This document shows positions 20,095 to 28,973 of a DNA stretch of 64,000 bases, one piece after another (position 1 is the first letter of the stretch; each line of letters starts with the position of its first letter). Below the pieces are notes generated by a model. The model searched no databases. It was given only the letters and a program-made list of their open reading frames with translations, and was not told where the DNA came from. A program made the translations under genes and the position numbers. This stretch comes from Desulfobacteraceae bacterium (lineage in GTDB: Bacteria > Desulfobacterota > Desulfobacteria > Desulfobacterales > Desulfobacteraceae), in contig JADGEQ010000001.1 in the NCBI GenBank assembly GCA_016744295.1, forward strand, positions 231,749-295,748, in the 5' to 3' direction.

Positions 20095-21051
20095 TTAAAA
20101 ATCAAGTTTTTGCCCCATTGTTTCCTTTAATGCCAGCTTATAAACAGCCGATGCAACCGTAAGATCAAACAATGCCATGCCCACGGATTTAAAAAATATG
20201 GTTTTATTCTCCAAAGAAATCGGTTTTTCCAGCAAATCGACAAATGGCTTGATTTTGCCAAGTTCCACAACCTTATTTTCAAGGGGAATACAAATATCCC
20301 CGGACTCTTTGGCGGCAAACAAGGTATCCACATACACATGATCAGCAGTCGAAATAACCGAATCTGGAAACTCCTTCATGCCGGGCTTAAAGGACCCAAT
20401 GGAAATAAATGTCTTCCCTTTAACAAGGGCGGGATCATCCCGGAACAATGGTTTGTTGCTGGTGGTGGCTGCAATAATCAACTGGGAGTTCTCCACCAGT
20501 TCTTCGGAGTTATCCGTGGTAACATAAGTAACATTGGGAAACTCATGCTTCAAGGTTTGCGCCATCTTGTCAGCACAAGCAAGGCTCAAGTCTCCGATCC
20601 ACAATTGGGCTATTTCCCGGTTAAAGAGAAGATACCTTGCCTGGCTGAGTCCCTGTACCCCTGCCCCGAGGATACCGGCAGTTTTAAGGTCTATAGAGGT
20701 CAGTAAATCCACTCCCAAACCACCGACTGCCCCTGTTCTCTCTGCGGTGATAGCAGCCCCATCCATAATCGCCAACGGTTGGCCTGTTCGGTTGTCTGCA
20801 AGCACCAACACCCCATTCACAGCGGGTTGATTTGATTTAACCGCATCTGGAAAGACAGAGACTAATTTTGTTGCAAAAAACGCATTGCTAAAACAGGGCA
20901 TCAATAACAGGGTATTTTTTTCATCCTGTACATGTATCCGGTCGGGCATGTTATAGGAGTTGCTTAAAACAAGTTCATAGGCATCTTTAACAGCATCCTG
21001 AATAAGGTTCTGGCTAATTTTATTAATATCTTTTTTACTTATAAACAGCAT
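20095..21051 (-). CDS. Ornithine cyclodeaminase / mu-crystallin family protein
   Basis: 318 residues. NAD-binding GILGAGVQG near residue 130, the family Lys in FFATKLVSVFP, the ERTGAVGG block and the Asp-containing GDLSLACADK. The family includes ornithine cyclodeaminase, alanine dehydrogenase of archaeal type and ketimine reductases, which cannot be separated by eye. Single minus-strand gene with GGGAG before its ATG; its stop faces tRNA-Gly. Confidence 0.85.
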   Translation of the reverse strand: MLFISKKDINKISQNLIQDAVKDAYELVLSNSYNMPDRIHVQDEKNTLLLMPCFSNAFFATKLVSVFPDAVKSNQPAVNGVLVLADNRTGQPLAIMDGAAITAERTGAVGGLGVDLLTSIDLKTAGILGAGVQGLSQARYLLFNREIAQLWIGDLSLACADKMAQTLKHEFPNVTYVTTDNSEELVENSQLIIAATTSNKPLFRDDPALVKGKTFISIGSFKPGMKEFPDSVISTADHVYVDTLFAAKESGDICIPLENKVVELGKIKPFVDLLEKPISLENKTIFFKSVGMALFDLTVASAVYKLALKETMGQKLDF

Positions 21052-21278
21052 TGAATCTCCCTTGGTTAATTATTGGATGATTTTCAGTTTATTCTTGATT
21101 CTTAGTTATCATAGGAATGTAAAAATCTCCATGAAAACTGGGTTAGAAAAGTTGTTTTCCCTGATTTGGAAACGAAATGGAGGAAGAAAAAAGTGCCCCC
21201 TCACCAGATCTCTTTTCCTTTCGTATAAAATTGTGATAAAAGGTCAAGGTTGCCAACCGTTATTCAAGGACAATAGTT

Positions 21279-21887
21279 GTGAAAAAAAAAGAAAGAGTTT
21301 TGTGCATTCATCGAGATCGATTGCCCCCGTCATGGGTAAGTCTCCAGAGCATTGTGCCCATGAAAATGGCTGCATTCATCAAAGCGTGTACCGCTAGCGG
21401 ATTTGACTTTATAAATCGACAGGAAGCAGAAAAAAACCCCTCCTTAAAACAGGTGATTCCCTATATTGTTCTTCAGACCAAAGATTTGGCGCACACAGCC
21501 ATTTACAATCGCCAGGGAAGTGAAACCCGGCTCCATGATCTTTGGTCCTTAGGGATTGGAGGGCATATCAATCCGCTTGATCAGGCGAACAGCAAGGCAT
21601 CCTTCAAGGATATTTTATTGTCAGGGATGAACCGGGAACTGGATGAAGAGTTAGTGAAAAGACCGAGTCTGGATCAGGCAGAATTTTCCGGAATTATCAG
21701 TGAAGACATCACCGATGTGGGCAGCGTTCACCTGGGTGCGGTGTTCAGAATTCTAACCCAAACCCCGGAATCCTATCTGCCCGGTCCCGAACTGTTCCGA
21801 TTTCAATGGGTGAAAACCAAAAAGTTGAATCAATTTAATGTGGAGCTCTGGTCCCAATTAACCCTGGAACTGATTTCCCAAGGCTAA
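21279..21887 (+). CDS. Nudix-like phosphoesterase (COG4112-type)
   Basis: 202 residues. After an N-terminal half with VIPYIVLQTKDL, it has a Nudix-like helix: GIGGHINPL starting near residue 92 and RELDEELV at 119-126. The interval between the G and RExxEE is longer than the canonical box by about ten residues, as in the predicted phosphoesterase branch of the superfamily. Substrate unknown. GTG start with AAGGAC upstream. Its last bases overlap the stop of the convergent TrpR-like gene by 4. Confidence 0.75.
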   Translation: MKKKERVLCIHRDRLPPSWVSLQSIVPMKMAAFIKACTASGFDFINRQEAEKNPSLKQVIPYIVLQTKDLAHTAIYNRQGSETRLHDLWSLGIGGHINPLDQANSKASFKDILLSGMNRELDEELVKRPSLDQAEFSGIISEDITDVGSVHLGAVFRILTQTPESYLPGPELFRFQWVKTKKLNQFNVELWSQLTLELISQG

Positions 21888-22144
21888 CGATTCAAAACCT
21901 TTAACACAACAGAGGTTTCATCCTTAAGAACCTTGGAACCCCGTGTGATTTTACACAGACTGATCCCATATTTTTCAGAAATTTTTCGCTGAGTCATTCC
22001 GCTGTGGAGATCCTTGAGAAGTTTCCATCTTAGGGAAATATCATCCAGCTCTGCTGGTGTAAAAATATCATTAAAAAATCGGTTTAGCTCATCAAGTGTG
22101 CTGATGGATGAAATAACACTTAACAATTCCTGATCTATGGTCAT
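21884..22144 (-). CDS. TrpR/YerC-like helix-turn-helix repressor
   Basis: 86 residues from the ATG at 22144 (GGGGA spaced 6; a TTG 12 bases earlier is also in frame). IFTPAELDDISLRWKLLKDL and MTQRKISEKYGISLCKITRGSKVLK match the Trp repressor fold, with the helix-turn-helix in the second block. Whether it senses tryptophan cannot be told: no trp genes are in the window. It sits alone between the AMMECR1 gene and the convergent Nudix-like gene. Confidence 0.82.
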   Translation of the reverse strand: MTIDQELLSVISSISTLDELNRFFNDIFTPAELDDISLRWKLLKDLHSGMTQRKISEKYGISLCKITRGSKVLKDETSVVLKVLNR

Positions 22145-22199
22145 ATATTTCCCCAAATTCGCATTTCTATTAGAAGAAACATACCCTTTTTACCAATTT

Positions 22200-22802
22200 T
22201 TAGAAAGTAAAATTTGTATCCCCATCCAGTTCTCCAAAGGATTGAACCTGATAGGTGTGAATGATCAATTTGCTTTTTTCCCATTCATTACCCGCTAACC
22301 CGGCCTTGAGACAAAGATGGTTCAAAAACGCCTCGGGTTTTGGAAGTTGCTCCCAAACCTGGGGTAGAAAGGTCGCATGATGATGGTTTTTTTCCAGTAT
22401 CACCCCATCCTTTCCCGGGGTAAGATGTGACAGCAGTTCCCTATAATTTTGATAAACAATTTTTTCCGGTTTGCTCAAAATACTGATTTCAATATCAATC
22501 AGAGGCAGTTCATCCAGGGTCATGAGGGCAAATCGGCTATCTTTAAAGGCCGCAAATACTGCATTTTCCTTAACACCCTGCACCAGGGTTTTTACAGGTT
22601 CAATATTTCCAATACACCCGCGAAGGTTTCCTTTTTTATGCAGGGTCACAAAGACGCCCCTTTTTTGTTCTAAAAATGCATCAGAAATCCCCTCAAGAAT
22701 CATTTGTTCATCCAGATTTTTTCCTTTAAGCTTTCCGGCAATACATGCCCTTGCCAATCTTAAAAGAGCCACTTCCTCTTTGCCCAAGACAAATTTTCCC
22801 AT
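22200..22802 (-). CDS. amrA: AmmeMemoRadiSam system protein A (AMMECR1 domain)
   Basis: 200 residues spanning one AMMECR1 domain. The hallmark GNLRGCIGNIEP is near residue 60, followed by VFAAFKDSRFALMTLDELPLIDIEISIL and GKDGVILEKNHHHATFLPQVWEQLP. In bacteria it often occurs with a Memo protein and a radical SAM enzyme, but neither partner is in this window. Molecular function unknown. Strong GAGGAGG ribosome site; 44 bases before the TrpR-like gene on the same strand. Confidence 0.88.
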   Translation of the reverse strand: MGKFVLGKEEVALLRLARACIAGKLKGKNLDEQMILEGISDAFLEQKRGVFVTLHKKGNLRGCIGNIEPVKTLVQGVKENAVFAAFKDSRFALMTLDELPLIDIEISILSKPEKIVYQNYRELLSHLTPGKDGVILEKNHHHATFLPQVWEQLPKPEAFLNHLCLKAGLAGNEWEKSKLIIHTYQVQSFGELDGDTNFTF

Positions 22803-23155
22803 TTACCCCCCTCCTCTTTTCTACGGTTAGAACACGATATCATTGGTTTAGGCAATAAAAAAATGAAACTTCTGTTAAACCGGCGAATGACCAAGGGAAA
22901 AGGGTTTGGACTTGTGCAATTCAAAAAAACAGTATTTTTTGGCGCAAATCAAAGCATTTTATAGCAAATACACAAAGAAAACCGATTAACCCCCGTGGAA
23001 CACCCAATTTTACAGCATCCCTACTTTCCATTACATTTTTCATCTGGATTAATCAAGATTGACTCGCTTCAGTATCTTTAATATCATGGGCGAAAAAATG
23101 GATAGAATCCCCTCGGAGAATGCTCCCAAGTCACCCAAACGGTAAGGCGATTACG
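22803..23155. other. Intergenic stretch upstream of amrA and a small gene
   Basis: 353 bases, AT-rich, divergent between amrA (minus) and the small hypothetical gene (plus). It must hold both promoters but no convincing -35/-10 pair stood out. The longest frame inside (about 33 codons near 22863) has no recognisable content. Confidence 0.5.
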
Positions 23156-23455
23156 ATGACCATCATTGATCAAAAACTGATTCATAAACTCATTGAAAAT
23201 GGAGTTGAAGCCTCTTTAATCCCCGGTTTTATCCGAAGCCTTGCCAATGCATTTTTAATCAACCCCGGCATGTCACATTGCCAGGCAAATAAACGCCTGA
23301 AATATCTTGGCTGGATTGATGTTGAAATAGATTATCACACCTTTGTGCTTGCTGTTGATTGTCTTGAAACAAGGGGACTAAACCAACTCAAATACAAATC
23401 AGCCCCATGGTATCTCAGCAGCTTTAACGTTAAAAAACCTTCTGCTATTCAATAA
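23156..23455 (+). CDS. Hypothetical protein
   Basis: 99 residues from the ATG at 23156 (AAGG spaced about 8); an upstream in-frame ATG at 23120 has a poorly spaced site. No motif recognised. The sequence is helical and mixed, with IPGFIRSLANAFLINPG and ANKRLKYLGWIDVEIDYHTF, suggestive of a small alpha/beta domain. Convergent with the HD-GYP gene, separated by only 15 bases. Codon use looks like that of the neighbours. Confidence 0.6.
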   Translation: MTIIDQKLIHKLIENGVEASLIPGFIRSLANAFLINPGMSHCQANKRLKYLGWIDVEIDYHTFVLAVDCLETRGLNQLKYKSAPWYLSSFNVKKPSAIQ

Positions 23456-23470
23456 GCTTCGTTTCCCTTC

Positions 23471-25039
23471 TTATTGGGGAAAGCGCCGATTAATCCCCAA
23501 AAATTCATTTATATTTGATATGAATATTTCCACTAGCTCGGGATCAAAGTGGGACCCGGCGTCACGTTTAAATGTATCCAGAATTCTTTCCAGGGGCCAG
23601 GCTTCTTTATAGCATCGTTTATGGCTCAATGCATCAAACACGTCTGCAATGGCTGCAATCCGCCCAAACACATGGATATCTTTCCCCTTCAGTCCCTGGG
23701 GATACCCCTTGCCATCCCATCGTTCATGATGCTGAAGTGCCACTACAGCGGCTGTTTTCATGATAGAACGATTGGATTTGCACAAAATTTCATATCCGGT
23801 TTGGGCATGTTTTTTAATGATCTCAAATTCCGCGGAAGTCAGTTTACCGGGTTTGTTCAAAATGGTTTCCGGCACCCCAATCTTTCCCACATCGTGCATG
23901 GGAGAGGCCAATCTTAACAACTCAGCAGTTTTTTCATCCATTCCGATTTTTTTCGCAAGGACATAGCAGACTTCCGCCACCCGTTTAACATGGTGGGCGG
24001 TTTCCTGGGATCTTGTTTCCACAACCTCCCCCAGGGTTAAAATGACTTCTTTCTGGGTATTAATGATTTCCCTGGCCAGCCTAATATTGTCAAACCCAAT
24101 GGAAATATTGTTGGCATATATTCTCAAAAGATATTTTTCAACAGACCCAAGGGGGATATTGTTTTTCACATACAAAAGGCTGACAAAGCCTTCTTTGGAT
24201 TTAAAGATTCCCAAATATTTATCAACCTGCACCACCTCTCCTCCCACCGAAGCCAGACGTTCATATTCTGTCAAAATAGATCGGGGAAGCACTTCTTCCA
24301 GGGGCGTTCCTTCCATTTTTGCATGGGCTCCGGTTCCAGCCATGAGCAATACCTGCCCATTGGGCATCCCAACAAAATAGGCAGTATCAATCCCGGGTTC
24401 CCTGTCAAATTTTAAAATCGCATGGAGCTGATCAAGAACCCTGTGTCCAAATTTATAAAAGGAGGGGTTATCAAATACAATTGATGAAGAATTGATGATG
24501 GACTCCAAGCCTTCACGATTCCGTTCAATGGTTCGCAGGCTTTTATAGGCCCTCAGACAGGAAGTCACACAAGTAAATAATTTTTGGGCAGTGAATTCCG
24601 GTTTGGTTTTATAGTCATTGATATCATACCGGGATATGACGGTCTGTTCCGGTGCCTTGCCCGGTTGTCCGGTTCTCAACACAATACGAACCGCATTGTT
24701 TCCCAAATTATTACGAATATATTCAACAAGGGTAAGACCTGTGTCCTCCTCTTCCATCACCACATCCAGGAGAATCAATGCAATTTCTTTTTCCCTTGCC
24801 AGTATTGTCTTCACATCATGACCGCTGTAAGCACTGATCAGTCTGACACCCCGCCCCTGAAAGGAATAGTCTTTCAGGGCAATCCGGGTAATTTCATGAA
24901 CATCTTCTTCATCATCAACAATCAAAATCGTCCAGAAATCATTGATATCCATCAAAGAACTTTTTTTTCCAGGCAGGGGCTCCTCTTCTTTTGCAAAGAC
25001 AAGGAGAGCATCCAAATGTTCTTGTGATTCAGGGTGCAT
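23471..25039 (-). CDS. Response regulator with DUF3369 and HD-GYP domains
   Basis: 522 residues. REC domain at about 35-165 (ILIVDDEEDVHEITRIAL, phospho-acceptor Asp in LILLDVVMEEEDTG, Lys in NDYKTK), DUF3369 region about 170-315, HD-GYP from about 340: HHVKRVAEV, the HD pair in MHDVGKIGVPE, HHERWDGKGYPQGL and IAAIADVFDAL. It should degrade cyclic di-GMP in response to phosphorylation by an unlinked kinase. Lies 14 bases after the purB start region in the same direction, so it may be co-transcribed downstream of purB. Confidence 0.92.
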   Translation of the reverse strand: MHPESQEHLDALLVFAKEEEPLPGKKSSLMDINDFWTILIVDDEEDVHEITRIALKDYSFQGRGVRLISAYSGHDVKTILAREKEIALILLDVVMEEEDTGLTLVEYIRNNLGNNAVRIVLRTGQPGKAPEQTVISRYDINDYKTKPEFTAQKLFTCVTSCLRAYKSLRTIERNREGLESIINSSSIVFDNPSFYKFGHRVLDQLHAILKFDREPGIDTAYFVGMPNGQVLLMAGTGAHAKMEGTPLEEVLPRSILTEYERLASVGGEVVQVDKYLGIFKSKEGFVSLLYVKNNIPLGSVEKYLLRIYANNISIGFDNIRLAREIINTQKEVILTLGEVVETRSQETAHHVKRVAEVCYVLAKKIGMDEKTAELLRLASPMHDVGKIGVPETILNKPGKLTSAEFEIIKKHAQTGYEILCKSNRSIMKTAAVVALQHHERWDGKGYPQGLKGKDIHVFGRIAAIADVFDALSHKRCYKEAWPLERILDTFKRDAGSHFDPELVEIFISNINEFLGINRRFPQ

Positions 25040-25053
25040 GAACGTTTTTCCCC

Positions 25054-26436
25054 CTATCTTTTGGTGTTAAAATAGGTATCCACTAATTTTTCAGCAAGTC
25101 CCACATAGGTTGCCGGCGTTAACTGTCCCATGCGGTTTTTAAAGTCCTGGGGAACCTTTTCAAGGCCGTCCACAAAGGTCTGCAATTCCTTTTTCCCGAT
25201 TTTATGTCCCCGGGTCAGATCCTTGAGTCTTTCATAGGGATTTTCTTCTCCAAAAACCCGCATGGCGGTTTGGAAGGGCTCCGCCAAAAGCTCTTGATTA
25301 TTTTCAAGGTCATCGGCAAGGGCCTGGGCATTTAGATCCAGCTTGGAGAGCCCTTTTAGGGCATTTTTTACCCCGATTGAAAAATATCCAAAGGCCGATC
25401 CCAGACTTCGAAGAACTGTGCTGTCACTCAAATCCCTCTGAAATCTGGATTGCTGAAGTTTAACGGATAGATGCTCCATCATGGAGATGGCAAGCCCCAT
25501 GTTACCCTCACTGTTTTCAAAATCAATTGGATTGACCTTATGGGGCATGGTGGATGAACCGGTCTCTCCCTCTTTAATCCGCTGCTTAAAATAACCAAGA
25601 CTGATATATCCCCACATATCCCGGTCAAAATCAATCAGAATAGCAGCCGCCCGGACCAAAGAATGAAGCACCTGGGATAATGAACTATAGGGATTGATCT
25701 GGGTGGTAAACAAAATGGGCTCCAGATTCAAATGCTGGGTGATGAAACGTTTTGATGCATCAATCCAGTCAATTTCAGGAAACACAAACCAATGGGCATT
25801 GTAATTTCCCGTTGCCCCGTTTATCTTGGCCTCCACCTTTTTTTCTTCCAGGAACAGGGTTTCCTGACGAATGCGCCAGGCAAAATTGACAAATTCTTTG
25901 CCCACAGTGGTAGGGGTTGCAGGCTGCCCATGGGTTCTGGACATCATGGGAATTGATTTGTATGCAATCGCTTTTTCTTCCAGTTTTTCAATGGACAGAT
26001 TCAGCAGGTTTGTTGATAAATCCTTGCCTTTCTTGAGCATCAAGGCATAGGCAGTATTGTTAATGTCCTCGGAGGTACAGGCAAAGTGGACCCATTCCCT
26101 GATACGGGAAAGCCCCCCCTTGTCAAGCTTGTCTTTTATGAAATACTCAACCGCTTTTACATCATGATTGGTCTTGCTTTCAATGGTTTTTATCTGTTCT
26201 GCATCCTGGACATCAAAACAGGTAAATATTTCATCGATAAGTTTGAAATCAAGGGGTCCAAGATCGAGTTCATCATTCCGGACCAGTTTTAGATCGCTGA
26301 TAATAAATTTAAGCCACTCCACCTCAACCTGCACCCGGTGTTTAATCAGCCCGTATTCAGAAAAAACATCTGCCAGCTCATGGGTCAGCCTGGAATATCG
26401 CCCATCCAGGGCAGTAATTGCTTTTATTGTTGTCAT
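25054..26436 (-). CDS. purB: Adenylosuccinate lyase
   Basis: 460 residues. Fumarase/aspartase superfamily signature GETGSSTMPHKVNPIDFEN; also SRTHGQPATPTTVGKE with the catalytic His, and the N-terminal ITALDGRYSRLTHELADVFSEYG typical of the long E. coli-like PurB. It cleaves SAICAR and adenylosuccinate in purine synthesis. purA, which makes its second substrate, is also in the window at 36087 but in another operon. Confidence 0.97.
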   Translation of the reverse strand: MTTIKAITALDGRYSRLTHELADVFSEYGLIKHRVQVEVEWLKFIISDLKLVRNDELDLGPLDFKLIDEIFTCFDVQDAEQIKTIESKTNHDVKAVEYFIKDKLDKGGLSRIREWVHFACTSEDINNTAYALMLKKGKDLSTNLLNLSIEKLEEKAIAYKSIPMMSRTHGQPATPTTVGKEFVNFAWRIRQETLFLEEKKVEAKINGATGNYNAHWFVFPEIDWIDASKRFITQHLNLEPILFTTQINPYSSLSQVLHSLVRAAAILIDFDRDMWGYISLGYFKQRIKEGETGSSTMPHKVNPIDFENSEGNMGLAISMMEHLSVKLQQSRFQRDLSDSTVLRSLGSAFGYFSIGVKNALKGLSKLDLNAQALADDLENNQELLAEPFQTAMRVFGEENPYERLKDLTRGHKIGKKELQTFVDGLEKVPQDFKNRMGQLTPATYVGLAEKLVDTYFNTKR

Positions 26437-26822
26437 AACTACTCCATCTTAAAACCAAAGTTAAAACTATAAATTATTTGACACTCACCATCAAATTAAT
26501 TATTTTTTTTAGGGATACTGAACGCCATCTACAAATAGCAAACTACAAACAAATTAACAAACAAATTAACAATTTCAGACAAAATGCCAGAAAAAAAGCT
26601 TGCCCATGACGATGTTTAATCACAAGTTTGATCATAACAATTTCAACCCTGAATCTCAATCTGATGAATTATCATGCAGAACCCTTTAAATCAGGAACTA
26701 TTTTATATAAATATCCGGAATTACTCACTTGACAACCCTCCTGGTTTTAACGTATTTTGGCAGTCACTTTTTTCAAACAAACCAAAGGTTAAATAGTCAG
26801 ATATATTGCAGGAGTAAATCAT
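26437..26822. other. Divergent regulatory region purB / ihfA-like gene
   Basis: 386 bases, strongly AT-rich. Besides the promoter listed at 26729, a second plus-strand TTGACA at 26478 with TATTTT 17 bases further could give a longer leader. No open reading frame of note. AT-rich sequence here may be bound by nucleoid proteins. Confidence 0.5.
26729..26758 (+). promoter_or_regulatory. Sigma-70 promoter for the IHF/HU gene
   Basis: TTGACA at 26729-26734, 18-base spacer, TATTTT at 26753-26758. Leader of about 55 bases to the ATG at 26823. Confidence 0.55.
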
Positions 26823-27104
26823 ATGGCCTTAACAAAAACCATCATTGCTGAAAAGATACAAGAGACTCTGGATCTGCCGAAAACCACTACCTATGATCTC
26901 ATGGAAGAGTTCCTTGAAATCATCAAGGAGACCATTGAAAAGGGAGAAGACATAATGATCAGCGGATTCGGCAAGTTTTGTATCAATGAGAAACAAGCCC
27001 GAAAGGGAAGAAACCCTTCAACGGATGAAGAGATGACCCTACCCGCCAGAAAGGTTGTTACCTTTAAATGTTCAGGAAAATTAAGAGATCTTATCAACTC
27101 ATAA
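26823..27104 (+). CDS. HU/IHF-family DNA-binding protein (IHF alpha-like)
   Basis: 93 residues, the standard length. N-terminal helical part LTKTIIAEKIQETLDLPKTT, then IMISGFGKFCINEKQARKGRNPSTDEEM, the beta-arm region, and the C-terminal helix. RNPSTDEEMTLPARKVVTF is the IHF-alpha style of the DNA-inserting arm, including the conserved Pro. It bends DNA as part of the nucleoid. Ribosome site GCAGGAG. The M48 gene follows by 30 bases. Confidence 0.92.
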   Translation: MALTKTIIAEKIQETLDLPKTTTYDLMEEFLEIIKETIEKGEDIMISGFGKFCINEKQARKGRNPSTDEEMTLPARKVVTFKCSGKLRDLINS

Positions 27105-27134
27105 AACCTTTATTCAAAAGGCTACCCATACCCC

Positions 27135-28421
27135 ATGTTTTTTTCAGATCAACTCATTACAATCATTATCCTGTCAACGCTGATCATTGGATATTTAGTC
27201 GATAGCCTGGCAGAATTTATGAACATTAAACATCTGGATCCGCAACTGCCCGATGAATTTTCAGATGTTTATGACACTGCAAAATATGCCAAATCCCAGC
27301 TGTACCTCAAGGTCAATACGCGGTTTGGATTCATTTGTGCAAGTTTTGACCTTGTCATTCTGCTGGCGTTTTGGTTTGGCGGGGGTTTTGGTCTTCTGGA
27401 TACCTTTATCAGAGGCCTTGGACACAACACAATTGTATCCGGTCTTTTGTTTACCGGGATTCTGTTGGTTTTAAAACTTCTCATATCCCTCCCCTTCAGC
27501 CTCTATTCCACATTTGTCATCGAAGAAAAATTCGGATTTAATAAAACGACACCACAGTTATTTTTTACAGATCTTATCAAATCCATTCTTTTATCAACCG
27601 CTCTCGGCGGCCTCTTTTTATCCCTGATTCTCTGGGTTTTTGAATTTGGCGGCCCCATGGCCTGGCTGTATTGCTGGATGGCAAGCATCCTGTTCATCAT
27701 GACAATCCAATACATTGTTCCCACCTGGATCATGCCTCTGTTCAACAAATTCACGCCCTTGGAACAGGGCCCCTTAAAGGAGGCCATTCTCCGCTATGCC
27801 GGGTCCATTAATTTTTCCCTCTCCCACATTTTTGTCATGGATGGATCCAAAAGAAGCGGCAAATCAAATGCCTTTTTCACAGGATTTGGAAGAAACAAAC
27901 GCATTGTTCTTTTTGACACATTAATCAAACAACAGAGCGTCGGGGAACTTGTGTCCATTATTGCCCATGAAATGGGACATTTCAAAAAAAAACATATTAT
28001 CAAACGATTGGTGATCAGCATTATTCAGATGGGGATCATCTTCTTCCTTATCTCCCTCTTCATCACCCAAGAAGCGTTATTTCACGCTTTTTTTGTGGAC
28101 AAGGTTTCCATTTATGCAGGCCTGATATTCTTTGGCATGCTCTTTTCTCCCATTGATATGTTTCTTTCCCTGATCATGCAAATTTCATCCCGCAGGGATG
28201 AATATGAGGCTGACCAATTTGCAGCAGACACAACCCATGACCACCATTCCCTTGTCACCGCATTGAAACAATTGAGTGCCCACAACCTGGCAAACCTGAC
28301 CCCCCATCCATTTTATGTTTTTTTAAATTATTCCCACCCGCCAATTCTTGAACGAATTCGTGCGCTGCAAAAAACAGGAAAACCCAAAACAGGCACATTC
28401 AAAACAGGCATGTCTCAATGA
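27135..28421 (+). CDS. M48 metalloprotease, Ste24/CAAX-protease-like
   Basis: 428 residues. Long N-terminal membrane region of the Ste24 type (FSLYSTFVIEEKFGFNKTTPQLF), zinc motif HEMGH near residue 280, third ligand in DEYEADQFA, and C-terminal SHPPILERIRAL. Bacterial members probably act in membrane-protein quality control or lipoprotein turnover rather than on prenylated peptides. Overlaps the following phosphodiesterase by 4 bases (ATGA). Confidence 0.93.
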   Translation: MFFSDQLITIIILSTLIIGYLVDSLAEFMNIKHLDPQLPDEFSDVYDTAKYAKSQLYLKVNTRFGFICASFDLVILLAFWFGGGFGLLDTFIRGLGHNTIVSGLLFTGILLVLKLLISLPFSLYSTFVIEEKFGFNKTTPQLFFTDLIKSILLSTALGGLFLSLILWVFEFGGPMAWLYCWMASILFIMTIQYIVPTWIMPLFNKFTPLEQGPLKEAILRYAGSINFSLSHIFVMDGSKRSGKSNAFFTGFGRNKRIVLFDTLIKQQSVGELVSIIAHEMGHFKKKHIIKRLVISIIQMGIIFFLISLFITQEALFHAFFVDKVSIYAGLIFFGMLFSPIDMFLSLIMQISSRRDEYEADQFAADTTHDHHSLVTALKQLSAHNLANLTPHPFYVFLNYSHPPILERIRALQKTGKPKTGTFKTGMSQ

Positions 28422-28930
28422 AACGGCTTTTTATCACGGCAGACATACATGGAAGCCTAAACACCTGGATGACCATAAAGAGGTTGATGGAACCCGGCGA
28501 CAGCCTGGTGATCGCCGGGGATCTTTTTGATACCCGATACGGCAACTATTCCCACACCGACTTTCAACCAGATTTCATTAAACAGGAGATACTCAATATT
28601 TCCCAAAAATTTTATTATGTGTACGGCAATTGTGATCTGCCTTTATTTTTTCCCGGGTATGGATCGACCTTAGAATTTAAAGCGTTTAATAGAAAACTTT
28701 ATTTGCACCACGGCCATACAAACATCCCTGTTCCCGATGATATTGATATTATCATCCAGGGCCATACCCATCTTTGCTCTTTAGAAAAAAAAGAATCCCA
28801 GATTTTCATGAATCCCGGGACCATCACAAACCCACGAAATAAATTGTACACCTACGGTATTATCGATAATTTCCAGGCCAGAATTTTGGATCTAAAAACA
28901 GGCGATCCCCTCAGTGTCATTGATCTTTAG
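28418..28930 (+). CDS. YfcE/MJ0936-family metallophosphodiesterase
   Basis: 170 residues. Metallophosphatase motifs in order: ITADIHGS, VIAGDLFDTRYG, VYGNCD, HHGHT and QGHTHL, with NPGTITNPRN near the end. YfcE-type enzymes hydrolyse phosphodiesters with Mn; the natural substrate is not known. Start overlaps the stop of the M48 gene, indicating coupling. Confidence 0.93.
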   Translation: MKRLFITADIHGSLNTWMTIKRLMEPGDSLVIAGDLFDTRYGNYSHTDFQPDFIKQEILNISQKFYYVYGNCDLPLFFPGYGSTLEFKAFNRKLYLHHGHTNIPVPDDIDIIIQGHTHLCSLEKKESQIFMNPGTITNPRNKLYTYGIIDNFQARILDLKTGDPLSVIDL

Positions 28931-28957
28931 GACCGCAGATAAAATAATTTGCGGTCC
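28930..28957. terminator. Hairpin between convergent genes
   Basis: GGACCGCA at 28930-28937 pairs perfectly with TGCGGTCC at 28950-28957. It lies between the phosphodiesterase stop and the convergent DnaJ-protein stop; flanking T tracts are weak, so it may serve both strands imperfectly. Confidence 0.6.
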
Positions 28958-28973
28958 CTAGGATCAAAGCAAA

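Noticed and set aside
24584..25027. Plus-strand frame of 147 residues
   Set aside because: Antisense of the receiver domain of the HD-GYP protein.
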